A stretch of DNA of 64,000 nt from a virus: positions 1 to 64,000 of IMG/VR virus record IMGVR_UViG_3300017991_005548, one strand, 5' to 3'. The position numbers were made by a program, and so were the translations under genes. This document shows positions 9,997 through 16,469 of this stretch, in pieces. A model generated the notes under the pieces. It ran no database searches, had not been told where the DNA came from, and saw only the letters and a program-made list of their open reading frames with translations. The first letter of the stretch is position 1. The number at the start of each line of letters is the position of its first letter.

Positions 9997-10084
9997 TGGT
10001 GGAGCCGACAGGATTCGAACCTGCGCGGAGCTTGCGCTCTCTTGATTAAAAGTCAAGTACCTTCAGCCACTCGGTTACGACTCC
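9997..10084 (-). tRNA. Class II tRNA (long variable arm) with UUU anticodon
   Basis: 88 nt including encoded CCA. The acceptor stem GGAGTCG/CGGCTCC is complete with A73; the T arm is GCAGG-TTCGAAT-CCTGT. The anticodon stem CTTGA/TCAAG encloses CTTTTAA, giving anticodon TTT (Lys codons AAA/AAG). The D arm (CCGAGTGGCTGAAGG) and a variable arm with stem GAGC-GCAA-GCTC are those of Ser/Leu-type class II tRNAs, not of tRNA-Lys. Amino acid identity is therefore unclear: the anticodon says Lys, the body says Ser or Leu. It is the last tRNA of array 1, separated from the others by the homing endonuclease gene. Confidence 0.85.
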
Positions 10085-10086
10085 AA

Positions 10087-10962
10087 TTAAATTATTCCAT
10101 AACTTCTCGCCCATTTACGAATTGTATTACATGTTACCCCATATTTTTTACCAATAGCAACCCAAGTCATCTTATCTATCATGTCTTTTAGCTCTTCTTT
10201 AGATGGGCGATTCTGAACCTTACGACGACTTGGCAACTTACCATTACATGAAGTACATCTGGTGCTTCTATGCTCAATTGCTTTGTTGCAATCTACACAT
10301 CTATTTGTTTTTTCTTCCTCTAGCTTTTTAACATATTCCTCTATGGTTGTTTCAATTTTACAGTTTGCACATTTGTCCTTAATGACATTTTTGATCTGGG
10401 CAACAACCATTTTTCTATGCTTTTTGTCAAGCTTATTGTATTTAGACCACCTGATTCTATATACGAACCATCCATTGTCTTCCAAATATTTATTTCTACG
10501 CTTATCACTTTTTATTATTTTTTCATCGCAATAATGTTGCTCTCCATCGATTTCTATGTCTATTTTTCTTATTGGATCAGAGAAATCGAGTTGATATGTG
10601 CCAACTCTGTGATGGTATATTAACTCTATATTCTCATTTCTAAATAACTTCTCAAAATATTTTTCTGGGTACGACATTCCTTTGCTATGATGGTTAAGTA
10701 AATACGGGACTTTATCTGGATTTTCTTTAAGAAACTTTCTTCTTGCCTTACTAATCTTTTCTTTTGTTTTCTCTGACAGTTTTCTGGGTTTTAGTTTACA
10801 ACTTAATTTCATGGCACTCGATCTTTCTCTTGATACAAAATCTCCTCGTTTTCTGGCAGACGTAATTGCCGCCATACTAACTCCAAATTCCTCAATAACT
10901 TCTCTCCATGTATGTCCTTCGTCATAAAACTTCTGAATTTCAATCCAATTGTATCTAGGCAT
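10087..10962 (-). CDS. Free-standing EDxHD (Vsr-like) homing endonuclease
   Basis: 291 aa. The N-terminus has a helix-turn-helix like segment (HTWREVIEEFGVS), then a NUMOD3-like motif (LSEKTKEKISKARRKF). The catalytic region (about 95-180) has the PD-(D/E)xK/Vsr-like pattern with DIEIDGEQHY and then a W-x-V-x-R-I-R strand, as in I-Bth0305I-type enzymes. A zinc-ribbon pair follows (CANC, then CVDC and CTSC), and a C-terminal HTH (WVAIGKKYGVTCNTIRKW). It lies between tRNA-Lys(CTT) and the class II tRNA and ends 2 nt before the latter, a classic invasion spot. Strong ribosome site AAGGAG. It would be co-transcribed with array 1 or use its own weak promoter. Confidence 0.8.
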   Translation of the reverse strand: MPRYNWIEIQKFYDEGHTWREVIEEFGVSMAAITSARKRGDFVSRERSSAMKLSCKLKPRKLSEKTKEKISKARRKFLKENPDKVPYLLNHHSKGMSYPEKYFEKLFRNENIELIYHHRVGTYQLDFSDPIRKIDIEIDGEQHYCDEKIIKSDKRRNKYLEDNGWFVYRIRWSKYNKLDKKHRKMVVAQIKNVIKDKCANCKIETTIEEYVKKLEEEKTNRCVDCNKAIEHRSTRCTSCNGKLPSRRKVQNRPSKEELKDMIDKMTWVAIGKKYGVTCNTIRKWARSYGII

Positions 10963-11005
10963 AACAACACTCCTTTTTAGTTGTATTGTTATGTATTTCT
11001 AGATA

Positions 11006-11014
11006 AGTATAGCA
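11006..11014 (-). promoter_or_regulatory. Possible extended -10 promoter for the homing endonuclease
   Basis: TGCTATACT lies about 45 nt before the endonuclease start, inside the gap after tRNA-Lys(CTT). No good -35 box is seen. Confidence 0.3.
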
Positions 11015-11051
11015 ACATCCTTTGAGAAATTGGACTTTTATGGTTCAAATT

Positions 11052-11128
11052 TGGTGGGCTGGGTGGGACTTGAACCCACGACCAACGGAGTAAGAATCCG
11101 CGACTCTATCCAACTGAGTTACCAACCC
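11052..11128 (-). tRNA. tRNA-Lys(CTT)
   Basis: 77 nt with encoded CCA. Acceptor GGGTTGG/CCAGCCC, A73, T arm GTGGG-TTCAAGT-CCCAC. Anticodon loop TTCTTAC gives CTT, reading AAG. Its D arm resembles that of the adjacent tRNA-Lys(TTT), so the two are probably duplicates. Leader 1 of this operon contains two AAG codons. Confidence 0.92.
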
Positions 11129-11133
11129 ATTTT

Positions 11134-11208
11134 TGGTGGACCTGGAGAATTTTGAAATCTCGACCAACGGATTAAAAGTCCGCGACTCTGCCTCTGAGTT
11201 ACAGGTCC
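11134..11208 (-). tRNA. tRNA-Lys(TTT)
   Basis: 75 nt with encoded CCA. Acceptor GGACCTG/CAGGTCC, A73. Anticodon stem CGGA/TCCG with loop CTTTTAA gives TTT, reading AAA. The T arm is AGATT-TCAAAAT-TCTCC with weaker pairing than usual. Leader 1 of this operon contains three AAA codons. Confidence 0.88.
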
Positions 11209-11263
11209 AAAGTGAGAGAGCATATCTACTTCGAAGACTTAACAATATGCTTTTAAACTCTCT

Positions 11264-11339
11264 TGGAGCCGCCTGACGGAATTGAACCGACATCCTCTGA
11301 GTACAAAACAGAGATAATAATCCTTTATACTAAGGCGGC
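11264..11339 (-). tRNA. tRNA-Thr(TGT)
   Basis: 76 nt with encoded CCA and discriminator T73. Acceptor GCCGCCT/AGGCGGC is perfect; T arm GTCGG-TTCAATT-CCGTC. The best anticodon arm is TCTGT/TCAGA (one T-T mismatch next to the loop) with loop TTTGTAC, giving TGT, reading ACA. T73 is shared by all three Thr tRNAs of this array, which supports the assignment. Confidence 0.75.
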
Positions 11340-11345
11340 GTCATA

Positions 11346-11417
11346 AGCCCTTGCCCAGCAACGATCTGGGACTAATCCCTTACGAGGGGATAGTTCTGCC
11401 AATTAAACTACAAGGGC
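11346..11417 (-). tRNA. tRNA-Thr(CGT)
   Basis: 72 nt, CCA not encoded, T73. Acceptor GCCCTTG/CAAGGGC. Anticodon arm ATCCC-CTCGTAA-GGGAT is perfect and gives CGT, reading ACG. The T loop ATCGTTG is atypical (TTCGAAT is usual), so function could be reduced. Confidence 0.83.
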
Positions 11418-11445
11418 ATCTTACTTAAATTTTCAAAGATCATTC

Positions 11446-11520
11446 TGGAGCATCCAATCGGACTCGAACCGATAACCCCCTCCTTACCATGGAGGAATTC
11501 TACCATTGAACTATGGATGC
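11446..11520 (-). tRNA. tRNA-Thr(GGT), first tRNA of array 1
   Basis: 75 nt with encoded CCA and T73. Acceptor GCATCCA/TGGATGC, T arm ATCGG-TTCGAGT-CCGAT. Anticodon arm CCTCC-ATGGTAA-GGAGG gives GGT, reading ACC and ACT. It starts 8 nt after the attenuator terminator, so termination there would silence the whole array. Confidence 0.9.
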
Positions 11521-11527
11521 ATAGGCA

Positions 11528-11562
11528 CAAAAAAACCCGAAGTCTTTATCGGACTTCGGGTT
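11528..11562 (-). terminator. Attenuator terminator of tRNA array 1
   Basis: Minus strand AACCCGAAGTC and GACTTCGGGTT form an 11-bp stem closed by a CGATAAA-type loop, followed by a run of T. It sits between the leader ORF (stop at 11585) and the first tRNA (11520), both on one transcript from the promoter at 11735-11762. A terminator placed before the genes it serves implies conditional read-through. Confidence 0.93.
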
Positions 11563-11608
11563 GGTCAGTATCTTTACGTTCAGGTCAAGACAACAAACCT
11601 CCCGAAGC
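11528..11608 (-). promoter_or_regulatory. Antiterminator/attenuator region of leader 1
   Basis: Leader codons 19-21 contain GGCTTCGGG (about 11609-11601), nearly the same as the terminator 3' arm (GACTTCGGG). It can pair with the terminator 5' arm CCCGAAGTC (9 bp with one G-T). The two structures exclude each other. A ribosome stalled in the upstream Thr/Lys run would leave GGCTTCGGG free to form the antiterminator; a ribosome reaching the stop codon would cover it and let the terminator form. A further upstream arm (CCACG/CGTGG, and CGAAG/CTTCG) can sequester the same segment, as in classical attenuators. Pairing is read from sequence; the mechanism is inferred. Confidence 0.75.
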
Positions 11609-11662
11609 CACGCGTTTCTTCGTGGTTTTGGTTGTTTTAGTTGTCTTGGTTGTAGCGTACAT
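11585..11662 (-). CDS. Thr/Lys-rich leader peptide of tRNA array 1
   Basis: 25 aa ORF too short for usual gene calling. After Met-Tyr-Ala come four Thr-Thr-Lys repeats, then Lys-Arg-Val-Ala-Ser-Gly-Gly-Leu-Leu-Ser. Thirteen of 25 residues are Thr or Lys. All four Thr codons occur (ACA x3, ACC x3, ACT, ACG) and both Lys codons (AAA x3, AAG x2), exactly those read by the five tRNAs downstream. Ribosome site AAGGA lies 10 nt before ATG. The stop is 23 nt before the terminator. It most likely acts by being translated and not as a product, like thrL or trpL. Confidence 0.8.
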   Translation of the reverse strand: MYATTKTTKTTKTTKKRVASGGLLS

Positions 11663-11734
11663 TTTTAAAATTCCTTATCTTCATTTAATTGAAGTTTATG
11701 AGCATTGTTCATTAAACTCGCTCAAGTTACCCCT

Positions 11735-11762
11735 ATTATAAGCTATGTTTGGAGCTTTTCAA
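11735..11762 (-). promoter_or_regulatory. Sigma70-like promoter of tRNA array 1
   Basis: TTGAAA, 16-nt spacer, TATAAT, then AGGGGTAAC on the minus strand. The same box layout and the AGGGG start region recur at 27048-27075 before tRNA array 2. The start site would be near 11728, about 65 nt upstream of the leader ATG. A small hairpin CTTCA/TGAAG precedes the ribosome site. Confidence 0.85.
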
Positions 11763-11786
11763 GCGCAACTGAGATTTTTTTTGAAA

Positions 11787-12995
11787 TTATGGACAAGTCT
11801 CGTTTCCAACAGTAGGAACGTATGATGGCGCACCTTTCCATCCTGCCCAAGTATCAGTTCCAACACCATTAGCTTGGAGTGCATCCCACTTAATGGTCAA
11901 ATTACCATATGACCCCAAACTAGAAGCATCAAATGTAACGAATGTAAAACTGCTATTGGGAATAACTGTGGTTGAAGTTAGTGTACCTACATAAACTCCA
12001 GCAGAAATCCTGTTGTTATATTGAGAGTTTGTTCCCAAATTGATCCATACATGATGGTAAATATTGCTTCTTAAATAACAAGCAACTTTTTGAAATGTGG
12101 AATAAGATCCGCCAATTCTTAATTGCATTGATCCATTATAAGTGTTATTCCAAGATTCTGCTGGACTATTGCTATACGTACCTGGACATATTATTTTTGA
12201 TTCTCCATTGTACCATGAGACGAATCCTGTCCCATCATGCAACCAGTTAATGCTGTTTGCCGTTCCAGTCCAACAAAGAGTAACTTTCATTCTAGGATCT
12301 GAATTCCCCCCACACATAATTTTGGGCAATGGAGGTCCATCACTTTCTGAAGAACTTGAGGAACTATCTGGAGGTAAACCAGAACTGGAAGATTCAGAGT
12401 ATGAACTCTCAGAGTATGAACTGGAAGATTCAGAGTATGAAGATTCAGAATATGAACTGGATGATTCAGAATATGAACTTTCGGAGTATGAACTGCTAGA
12501 CTCTGAAGAATTGCACCCTCCTTCACATACTTCTATTACTTCTCCCTCTGTGTAATTTAGATATGCTCCTGGAGTTGCTAAGACAATTGCATCCTCACTA
12601 CCCCAATTTGTATAAGTCCCTTCATCAAATCCATTAATACAGACAGTTCCCTCTGAGATATTGCCAAAAAGAGTTGGTGGAGAAAACCAAAGGGTATTTT
12701 TAACTTCTGATATCCCACCAATTGTTACGTTAACACATTCAATAGAGCTTGAAGAAGATGGTGCGGCCAAAGATTCTGAAGAAGATGATCCTCCACCAAA
12801 AGACTCTGAAGATTCAGACAAAAGGCTCTCGGAGGAAGAGCTTGCGAGTTCACAAGCCAAACAGGAATCAAAAGTACCCTCAATCTCAAATGGGAAAGCA
12901 TTTCTTGGTTTTGTTGTTTCACCAGAGAATTTGTAACATTGACCATCTATCTTTATAGATGATCCTTGATAATCATCAAATACTTTGCTTGACAT
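11787..12995 (-). CDS. YQG-module surface protein with Ser/Tyr linker
   Basis: 402 aa, the most downstream member of the ten-protein family in this window. Residues 1-52 are the family N-terminal module (KVFDDYQG, CYKFSGET, FDSCLACEL). Next come a short Ser linker, a middle domain of about 75 aa with two Cys motifs (CVNVTI, CEGGC) that is shared with the genes at 23521 and 24098, and a second linker of repeated SSYSES. The C-terminal domain (about 240-402) looks like a jelly-roll/carbohydrate-binding fold rich in Trp, Gly and Asn. Probably a virion receptor-binding or decoration protein (inference). Confidence 0.8.
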   Translation of the reverse strand: MSSKVFDDYQGSSIKIDGQCYKFSGETTKPRNAFPFEIEGTFDSCLACELASSSSESLLSESSESFGGGSSSSESLAAPSSSSSIECVNVTIGGISEVKNTLWFSPPTLFGNISEGTVCINGFDEGTYTNWGSEDAIVLATPGAYLNYTEGEVIEVCEGGCNSSESSSSYSESSYSESSSSYSESSYSESSSSYSESSYSESSSSGLPPDSSSSSSESDGPPLPKIMCGGNSDPRMKVTLCWTGTANSINWLHDGTGFVSWYNGESKIICPGTYSNSPAESWNNTYNGSMQLRIGGSYSTFQKVACYLRSNIYHHVWINLGTNSQYNNRISAGVYVGTLTSTTVIPNSSFTFVTFDASSLGSYGNLTIKWDALQANGVGTDTWAGWKGAPSYVPTVGNETCP

Positions 12996-13060
12996 AATTG
13001 GGATTCCAGCACATTTTGTTTCGAAATATTTTTCTTTGTGCTATACCCAAATACCTGCAA

Positions 13061-13252
13061 TTATTTTTTGGATCGTTCCCTATTTAACGACTCTCTAAGG
13101 GAATAAGTGTCGAAGGCCATGACCGAAATCATTTCAAGCATTACTTGATCCAAAGGCTTATAGCCACCTTTATACAATTTTAGTAAACTCTCTACGTGAT
13201 AATTATGTTTGGCGATTCTCTCCAATTCCCCTAACAGCTTCCTCTTCCTCAT
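13061..13252 (-). CDS. Small basic protein, unknown
   Basis: 63 aa, rich in Lys/Arg and Leu, predicted helical. It overlaps the 3' end of the preceding receiver-like gene by 50 nt in another frame, and no clear ribosome site is seen, so the start is uncertain. No family recognised. Confidence 0.45.
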   Translation of the reverse strand: MRKRKLLGELERIAKHNYHVESLLKLYKGGYKPLDQVMLEMISVMAFDTYSLRESLNRERSKK

Positions 13253-13652
13253 TTGTACCAGCCATTAGTTTAATCCTTTTCTTTGTTTTCTCGATAACGT
13301 CAGCAAACTTTGAACCCCCAAAAGGGCAATAGTGACATTCCATGTCTTTATTCCTCATTTCCCTCATCATAACCTTTGCTCCACGCAAATTTAATGAGTG
13401 AACAATGATAGATAATTTCTTATTTGGAGTCTCATGAAGTCGTCTTGCAACAGTAGCCCCAGTATTAAATTCATCACTATCTACATACTGTCTTCCCTCA
13501 AGATCATGATCTAGGAAAATATAGTCATACTTATTGGTATTTAGCCACTCCATTGCAAGGTCAACTTGGTCAGTAATGTCTAACTGACATGGTAAATGCT
13601 CTCTAAAAATTGCGATTCTTCTTGGGTCATCTTCCAGGATAAAAACTCTCAT
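13203..13652 (-). CDS. Receiver-like domain protein (cREC type)
   Basis: 149 aa. The N-terminus VFILEDDPRRIAIFREH and the strand YDYIFLDHDLEG give a CheY-like fold with acidic pocket residues and the phospho-acceptor Asp position. The extra His in FLDHDL and the HSLN strand fit the cyclic-phosphate-processing receiver (cREC) family, proposed to act in RNA or nucleotide phosphate processing in phages and defence islands. No output domain. Starts with a 4-nt overlap with the upstream metalloprotease-like gene, so translation is coupled. Confidence 0.6.
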   Translation of the reverse strand: MRVFILEDDPRRIAIFREHLPCQLDITDQVDLAMEWLNTNKYDYIFLDHDLEGRQYVDSDEFNTGATVARRLHETPNKKLSIIVHSLNLRGAKVMMREMRNKDMECHYCPFGGSKFADVIEKTKKRIKLMAGTNEEEEAVRGIGENRQT

Positions 13653-14047
13653 TGTATCTCCTTTATGAATTCTTCATCTTCCATTAATTCATCCATTGCT
13701 TTTTCGACCTTATCTGCCGTTTTCTCCAACAGAAACTCTCTAAGCAAAGGTATGGCCATTATAAAATATAAAACGCCATACTTTCCAAATTGCCATTTAT
13801 GATGCAATTCATGGGCGACAACACTCACGAGCATCTCTGGAGCATCTTTCCCATAATGAATTAGGTTTATCTCTGATGGTTTCTTCCAATCAAAACTGCC
13901 TAATATACCATTATTAGCATCATATTTCTCATTCCAATATATCTTCACACCTGAAGGGTCAGCAATTGGGTAAGGCAACCTGTCTTTGGCCTTAGAAATA
14001 ATTTTTACGAAATATTCTTGTTCCTTTTGAGTTAGTTCTTGTTTCAT
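13649..14047 (-). CDS. HExxH metallopeptidase-like protein
   Basis: 132 aa. The motif VVAHELHHKWQFGKYG holds two Zn-binding His and a catalytic Glu; a downstream Glu in FLLEKTAD fits the third ligand of a minimal gluzincin. A hydrophobic segment (LYFIMAIPLL) lies between them. The small size is like phage mini-metalloproteases. Substrate unknown. It has its own likely promoter at 14079-14106 and overlaps the next gene by 4 nt. Confidence 0.65.
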   Translation of the reverse strand: MKQELTQKEQEYFVKIISKAKDRLPYPIADPSGVKIYWNEKYDANNGILGSFDWKKPSEINLIHYGKDAPEMLVSVVAHELHHKWQFGKYGVLYFIMAIPLLREFLLEKTADKVEKAMDELMEDEEFIKEIQ

Positions 14048-14078
14048 TCCCCGAACCCCCTATAAATTCTCTAATACT

Positions 14079-14106
14079 ATTATAACTTCAAAAATACATA
14101 TTCCAA
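14079..14106 (-). promoter_or_regulatory. Sigma70-like promoter
   Basis: TTGGAA, 16-nt spacer, TATAAT on the minus strand, about 35 nt before the metallopeptidase-like gene. It has the same 16-nt spacing as the tRNA promoters and lies just after the terminator of the previous unit. Confidence 0.6.
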
Positions 14107-14113
14107 GAGCCAC

Positions 14114-14144
14114 AACAAAAAAGACCATAGATACCTATGGTCTT
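14114..14144 (-). terminator. Rho-independent terminator
   Basis: AAGACCATAG and CTATGGTCTT form a 10-bp stem with a 4-nt loop followed by T residues on the minus strand. It ends the transcript of the 88-aa gene at 14184-14450. Confidence 0.9.
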
Positions 14145-14163
14145 TAAATTAGTGTTTTATTGA

Positions 14164-14195
14164 TAGAGTTTAGAGTTTAGAGTTTAGAGTTTAGA
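14164..14195. repeat. Tandem heptamer repeat (tagagtt) x4.5
   Basis: Four and a half perfect copies of a 7-nt unit that spans the stop codon of the 88-aa gene. The last full codons and the trailer are made of repeat, so copy-number change would alter the C-terminus. Probably slipped-strand replication. Confidence 0.85.
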
Positions 14196-14450
14196 ATCTC
14201 TAAGGGCTGTAAGGGCATCAATCCTACCTTGCATTAAAGTGATTCTGTCATTTAACTGTTCAACCGTCAATTGACTTAATTGAGCCTGTCTAATAATTGG
14301 TCTGATGACTTGAGCAGTATATTTGGCGATCAAATCTCTTCTTACTCTACCAGGCTTTTCATCAGGATAATCGTTTGTAACGATGTCCTGTAAAGTTCTT
14401 CCGCCTTCAAGTTTAGTTTTTACATCTTCAAGTTGAGTATCATTTAACAT
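14184..14450 (-). CDS. Small helical protein, unknown
   Basis: 88 aa, predicted all-helical with a C-terminal coiled-coil-like stretch (LTVEQLNDRITLMQGRIDAL). No family recognised. It is transcribed alone: a TTGTATAAT element lies 46 nt upstream and a strong terminator lies 40 nt downstream. The stop codon lies inside the heptamer repeat. Confidence 0.6.
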   Translation of the reverse strand: MLNDTQLEDVKTKLEGGRTLQDIVTNDYPDEKPGRVRRDLIAKYTAQVIRPIIRQAQLSQLTVEQLNDRITLMQGRIDALTALRDSKL

Positions 14451-14495
14451 TTTTAATCCTCTAATTTTGAATTTTGATTAATATTTTTGTTTCTA

Positions 14496-14501
14496 ATTAT
14501 A
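14496..14501 (-). promoter_or_regulatory. -10 element (TTGTATAAT)
   Basis: TATAAT preceded by TTG, about 46 nt before the 88-aa gene. The same TGTATAAT context occurs before several other genes in the window. No convincing -35 box. Confidence 0.4.
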
Positions 14502-14523
14502 CAAAGAAAATCCTTTATGAATT

Positions 14524-15510
14524 TTATGGTGGACTACTCTTATATGGATGTCCAGTTGGTAAACTTCCTTCTTGGCCCCACTTCCAAGCGAGATATCCCT
14601 CAACCTCTTGACGCTCTGTGTTTGTTAGTGCCTTTCTATAAACAAGAACCTCTGCATAATCTGCTTGCATGAAGTTACTATATCCCTCATTCAGTGCGCC
14701 CAAGGTAAGTGTAGAGCTATAGTTCGGAATAGATGTGCTAGTTTCTGTACTTGTTTTACTTAAGCTACCGTCCACATACAATTTTGATCTTTGAGAAGCG
14801 ATCAAAGATCCGTCAAATACTGTTTCCATCATATAAACCGTTCCACTACTGAAAGTTTGAGGATCGGAATCCCACCTATCCCCAATACCGTTAATATCGA
14901 TATATACATAACTATCATTCCAATAGAACATGCCATAAGCGTATTCCCCGAATTCGCCAAAACCAGTGCGCTTAGCGATAATGCCATCTGGATCTCCACT
15001 TAAAGTTGGTTTTAGCATTACCAATATTGTTAATCCTGAAGTTCCGTCTAAAGTGTCATCGTCTGGAACAACCAATATGTCTGAAACTCCATCAAATCTA
15101 ACGACATATTTTCCATCTAAGGCATTTGAGACATATGTGGGTTGATCAGTACCCGTACCTTGAGCCGCATGGTTTTCATTCCCTGATTTATCGTCCCATT
15201 GACTAACGAATCCTCCTGATTCAGTAATCGTATCAGAGTCGTCTGCATCAAGCCACAGAACTAAATTTGATATATCGGACGGCATAAATCCATCTGAACT
15301 CGAAGAACTACTTGAAGATACGTTGTTGAAACTTTCAGAGCTTTCTGAAGAACTTGATTCTAGAGCACACTCTAGACAAGAATCAAAAGTTCCACCTACT
15401 TCAGATGGATCAGTATCAACTGGGGCCAAGGTTTCTCCTACAAAAAGATAACATTCTCCATTTATTTTAATTGAAAGCCCTTGGTAATCTTGTAAAATCT
15501 TATCTGCCAT
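14524..15510 (-). CDS. YQG-module LamG-like surface protein 1
   Basis: 328 aa. Module 1-52 (ILQDYQG, CYLFVGET, FDSCLECALES), linker SSESFNNVSSSSSSSS, then a LamG/concanavalin-like domain from about 75 (LVLWLDA, VSQWDDKSGN) to the end (EVEGYLAWKWG, HPYK). This is the laminin-G-3-like lectin fold, often glycan-binding. Last of six tandem paralogues; its ATG overlaps the stop of the preceding one (TAATG), so translation is coupled. Confidence 0.85.
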   Translation of the reverse strand: MADKILQDYQGLSIKINGECYLFVGETLAPVDTDPSEVGGTFDSCLECALESSSSESSESFNNVSSSSSSSSDGFMPSDISNLVLWLDADDSDTITESGGFVSQWDDKSGNENHAAQGTGTDQPTYVSNALDGKYVVRFDGVSDILVVPDDDTLDGTSGLTILVMLKPTLSGDPDGIIAKRTGFGEFGEYAYGMFYWNDSYVYIDINGIGDRWDSDPQTFSSGTVYMMETVFDGSLIASQRSKLYVDGSLSKTSTETSTSIPNYSSTLTLGALNEGYSNFMQADYAEVLVYRKALTNTERQEVEGYLAWKWGQEGSLPTGHPYKSSPP

Positions 15511-16469
15511 TATGGTGCCGCTCCTTTGTATGGATGTGTTAACGGTAAATTATCTTCTAGCCCCCATTTCCAAGCAAGATAGCCTTCTAATTTTTGTCTG
15601 GTGTCAGTTGTTATATCGTTCTCAATAACGATTATCTCGCAAATGTATCCATCCAAACGTTCGGTTGCTCTGTCAGCGACTCCCATTCCTTGAGAAGCGG
15701 TATTTGAAGTATTTCCTGCGGTTTGAAATGCTGTTGGCCCAGAAAGCGTTCCGTCATAAGTCGAATATACTTGTGCATTAGCCCAATCTGCAATAGAAAC
15801 AAACATATGTGGGTCTGTATCGGTTGTTTGCCAAAAAATTTCTAAATAGGAATCACTATCTAATCTTCTACCAGCAGTACCCAGGTCTCCAGCTTCAACC
15901 TGATGCTTTAATCTTGTGGAACCACTATTCTGATAAACCTCAAATAGAATATTTGTCCCAGTAATAACATCCTTCTTGTGAACAGTTAAAATCATAGCAG
16001 AAGGAACGTTTTGTAGATAAGCACCCGACCCGATAGCAATACTGTCATCTCCATCAAAGTCTATTACATTTAAGCCATTTTGCGTTGTGGCACCAGTAGT
16101 TGGCTGTTCGGCACCAGTTCCTTGAGTTAAATGATAATCATTTCCTGATTTATCATCCCATTGACTAACACTCCCTCCAGAATCAGTAATGGTATCTGTA
16201 TCAGCCGCATCATACCAACCTAGCAATGTCAATTCTGCTGGGGTGAAACCTCTACTTGATGAGCTACTTGATGAAGATACATTGTTAAAACTTTCAGAAC
16301 TTTCTGAAGAGCTAGATTCTAAAGCACACTCTAAACAAGAATCGTAAGTTCCACCTATCTCTGAAGGGTCAGTGTCAACTGGAGCAGTCGTTTCCCCTAC
16401 AAAAAGATAACATTCTCCATTTATCTTTATTGAAGGTCCCTGATATTGTTGTAAAATTTTATCTTCCAT
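15510..16469 (-). CDS. YQG-module LamG-like surface protein 2
   Basis: 319 aa, same three-part build: YQG module, serine linker with SESFNN, LamG-like domain with WYDAADTDTITDSGG and VSQWDDKSGN and the closing LAWKWGL and HPYKG. The LamG interior differs strongly from its neighbours, while the module and linker are almost unchanged. Stop/start overlaps (TAATG) on both sides. Confidence 0.85.
   Translation of the reverse strand: MEDKILQQYQGPSIKINGECYLFVGETTAPVDTDPSEIGGTYDSCLECALESSSSESSESFNNVSSSSSSSSRGFTPAELTLLGWYDAADTDTITDSGGSVSQWDDKSGNDYHLTQGTGAEQPTTGATTQNGLNVIDFDGDDSIAIGSGAYLQNVPSAMILTVHKKDVITGTNILFEVYQNSGSTRLKHQVEAGDLGTAGRRLDSDSYLEIFWQTTDTDPHMFVSIADWANAQVYSTYDGTLSGPTAFQTAGNTSNTASQGMGVADRATERLDGYICEIIVIENDITTDTRQKLEGYLAWKWGLEDNLPLTHPYKGAAP

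Noticed and set aside
11045-11293. 82-aa minus-strand ORF
   Set aside because: It runs through two tRNA-Lys genes and part of tRNA-Thr; composition and position show a shadow of tRNA.
11528-11735. T-box riboswitch as explanation of the tRNA-array leaders
   Set aside because: No T-box consensus or specifier-loop architecture is seen, and both leaders contain a translated ORF with matching codons, which fits ribosome-mediated attenuation.
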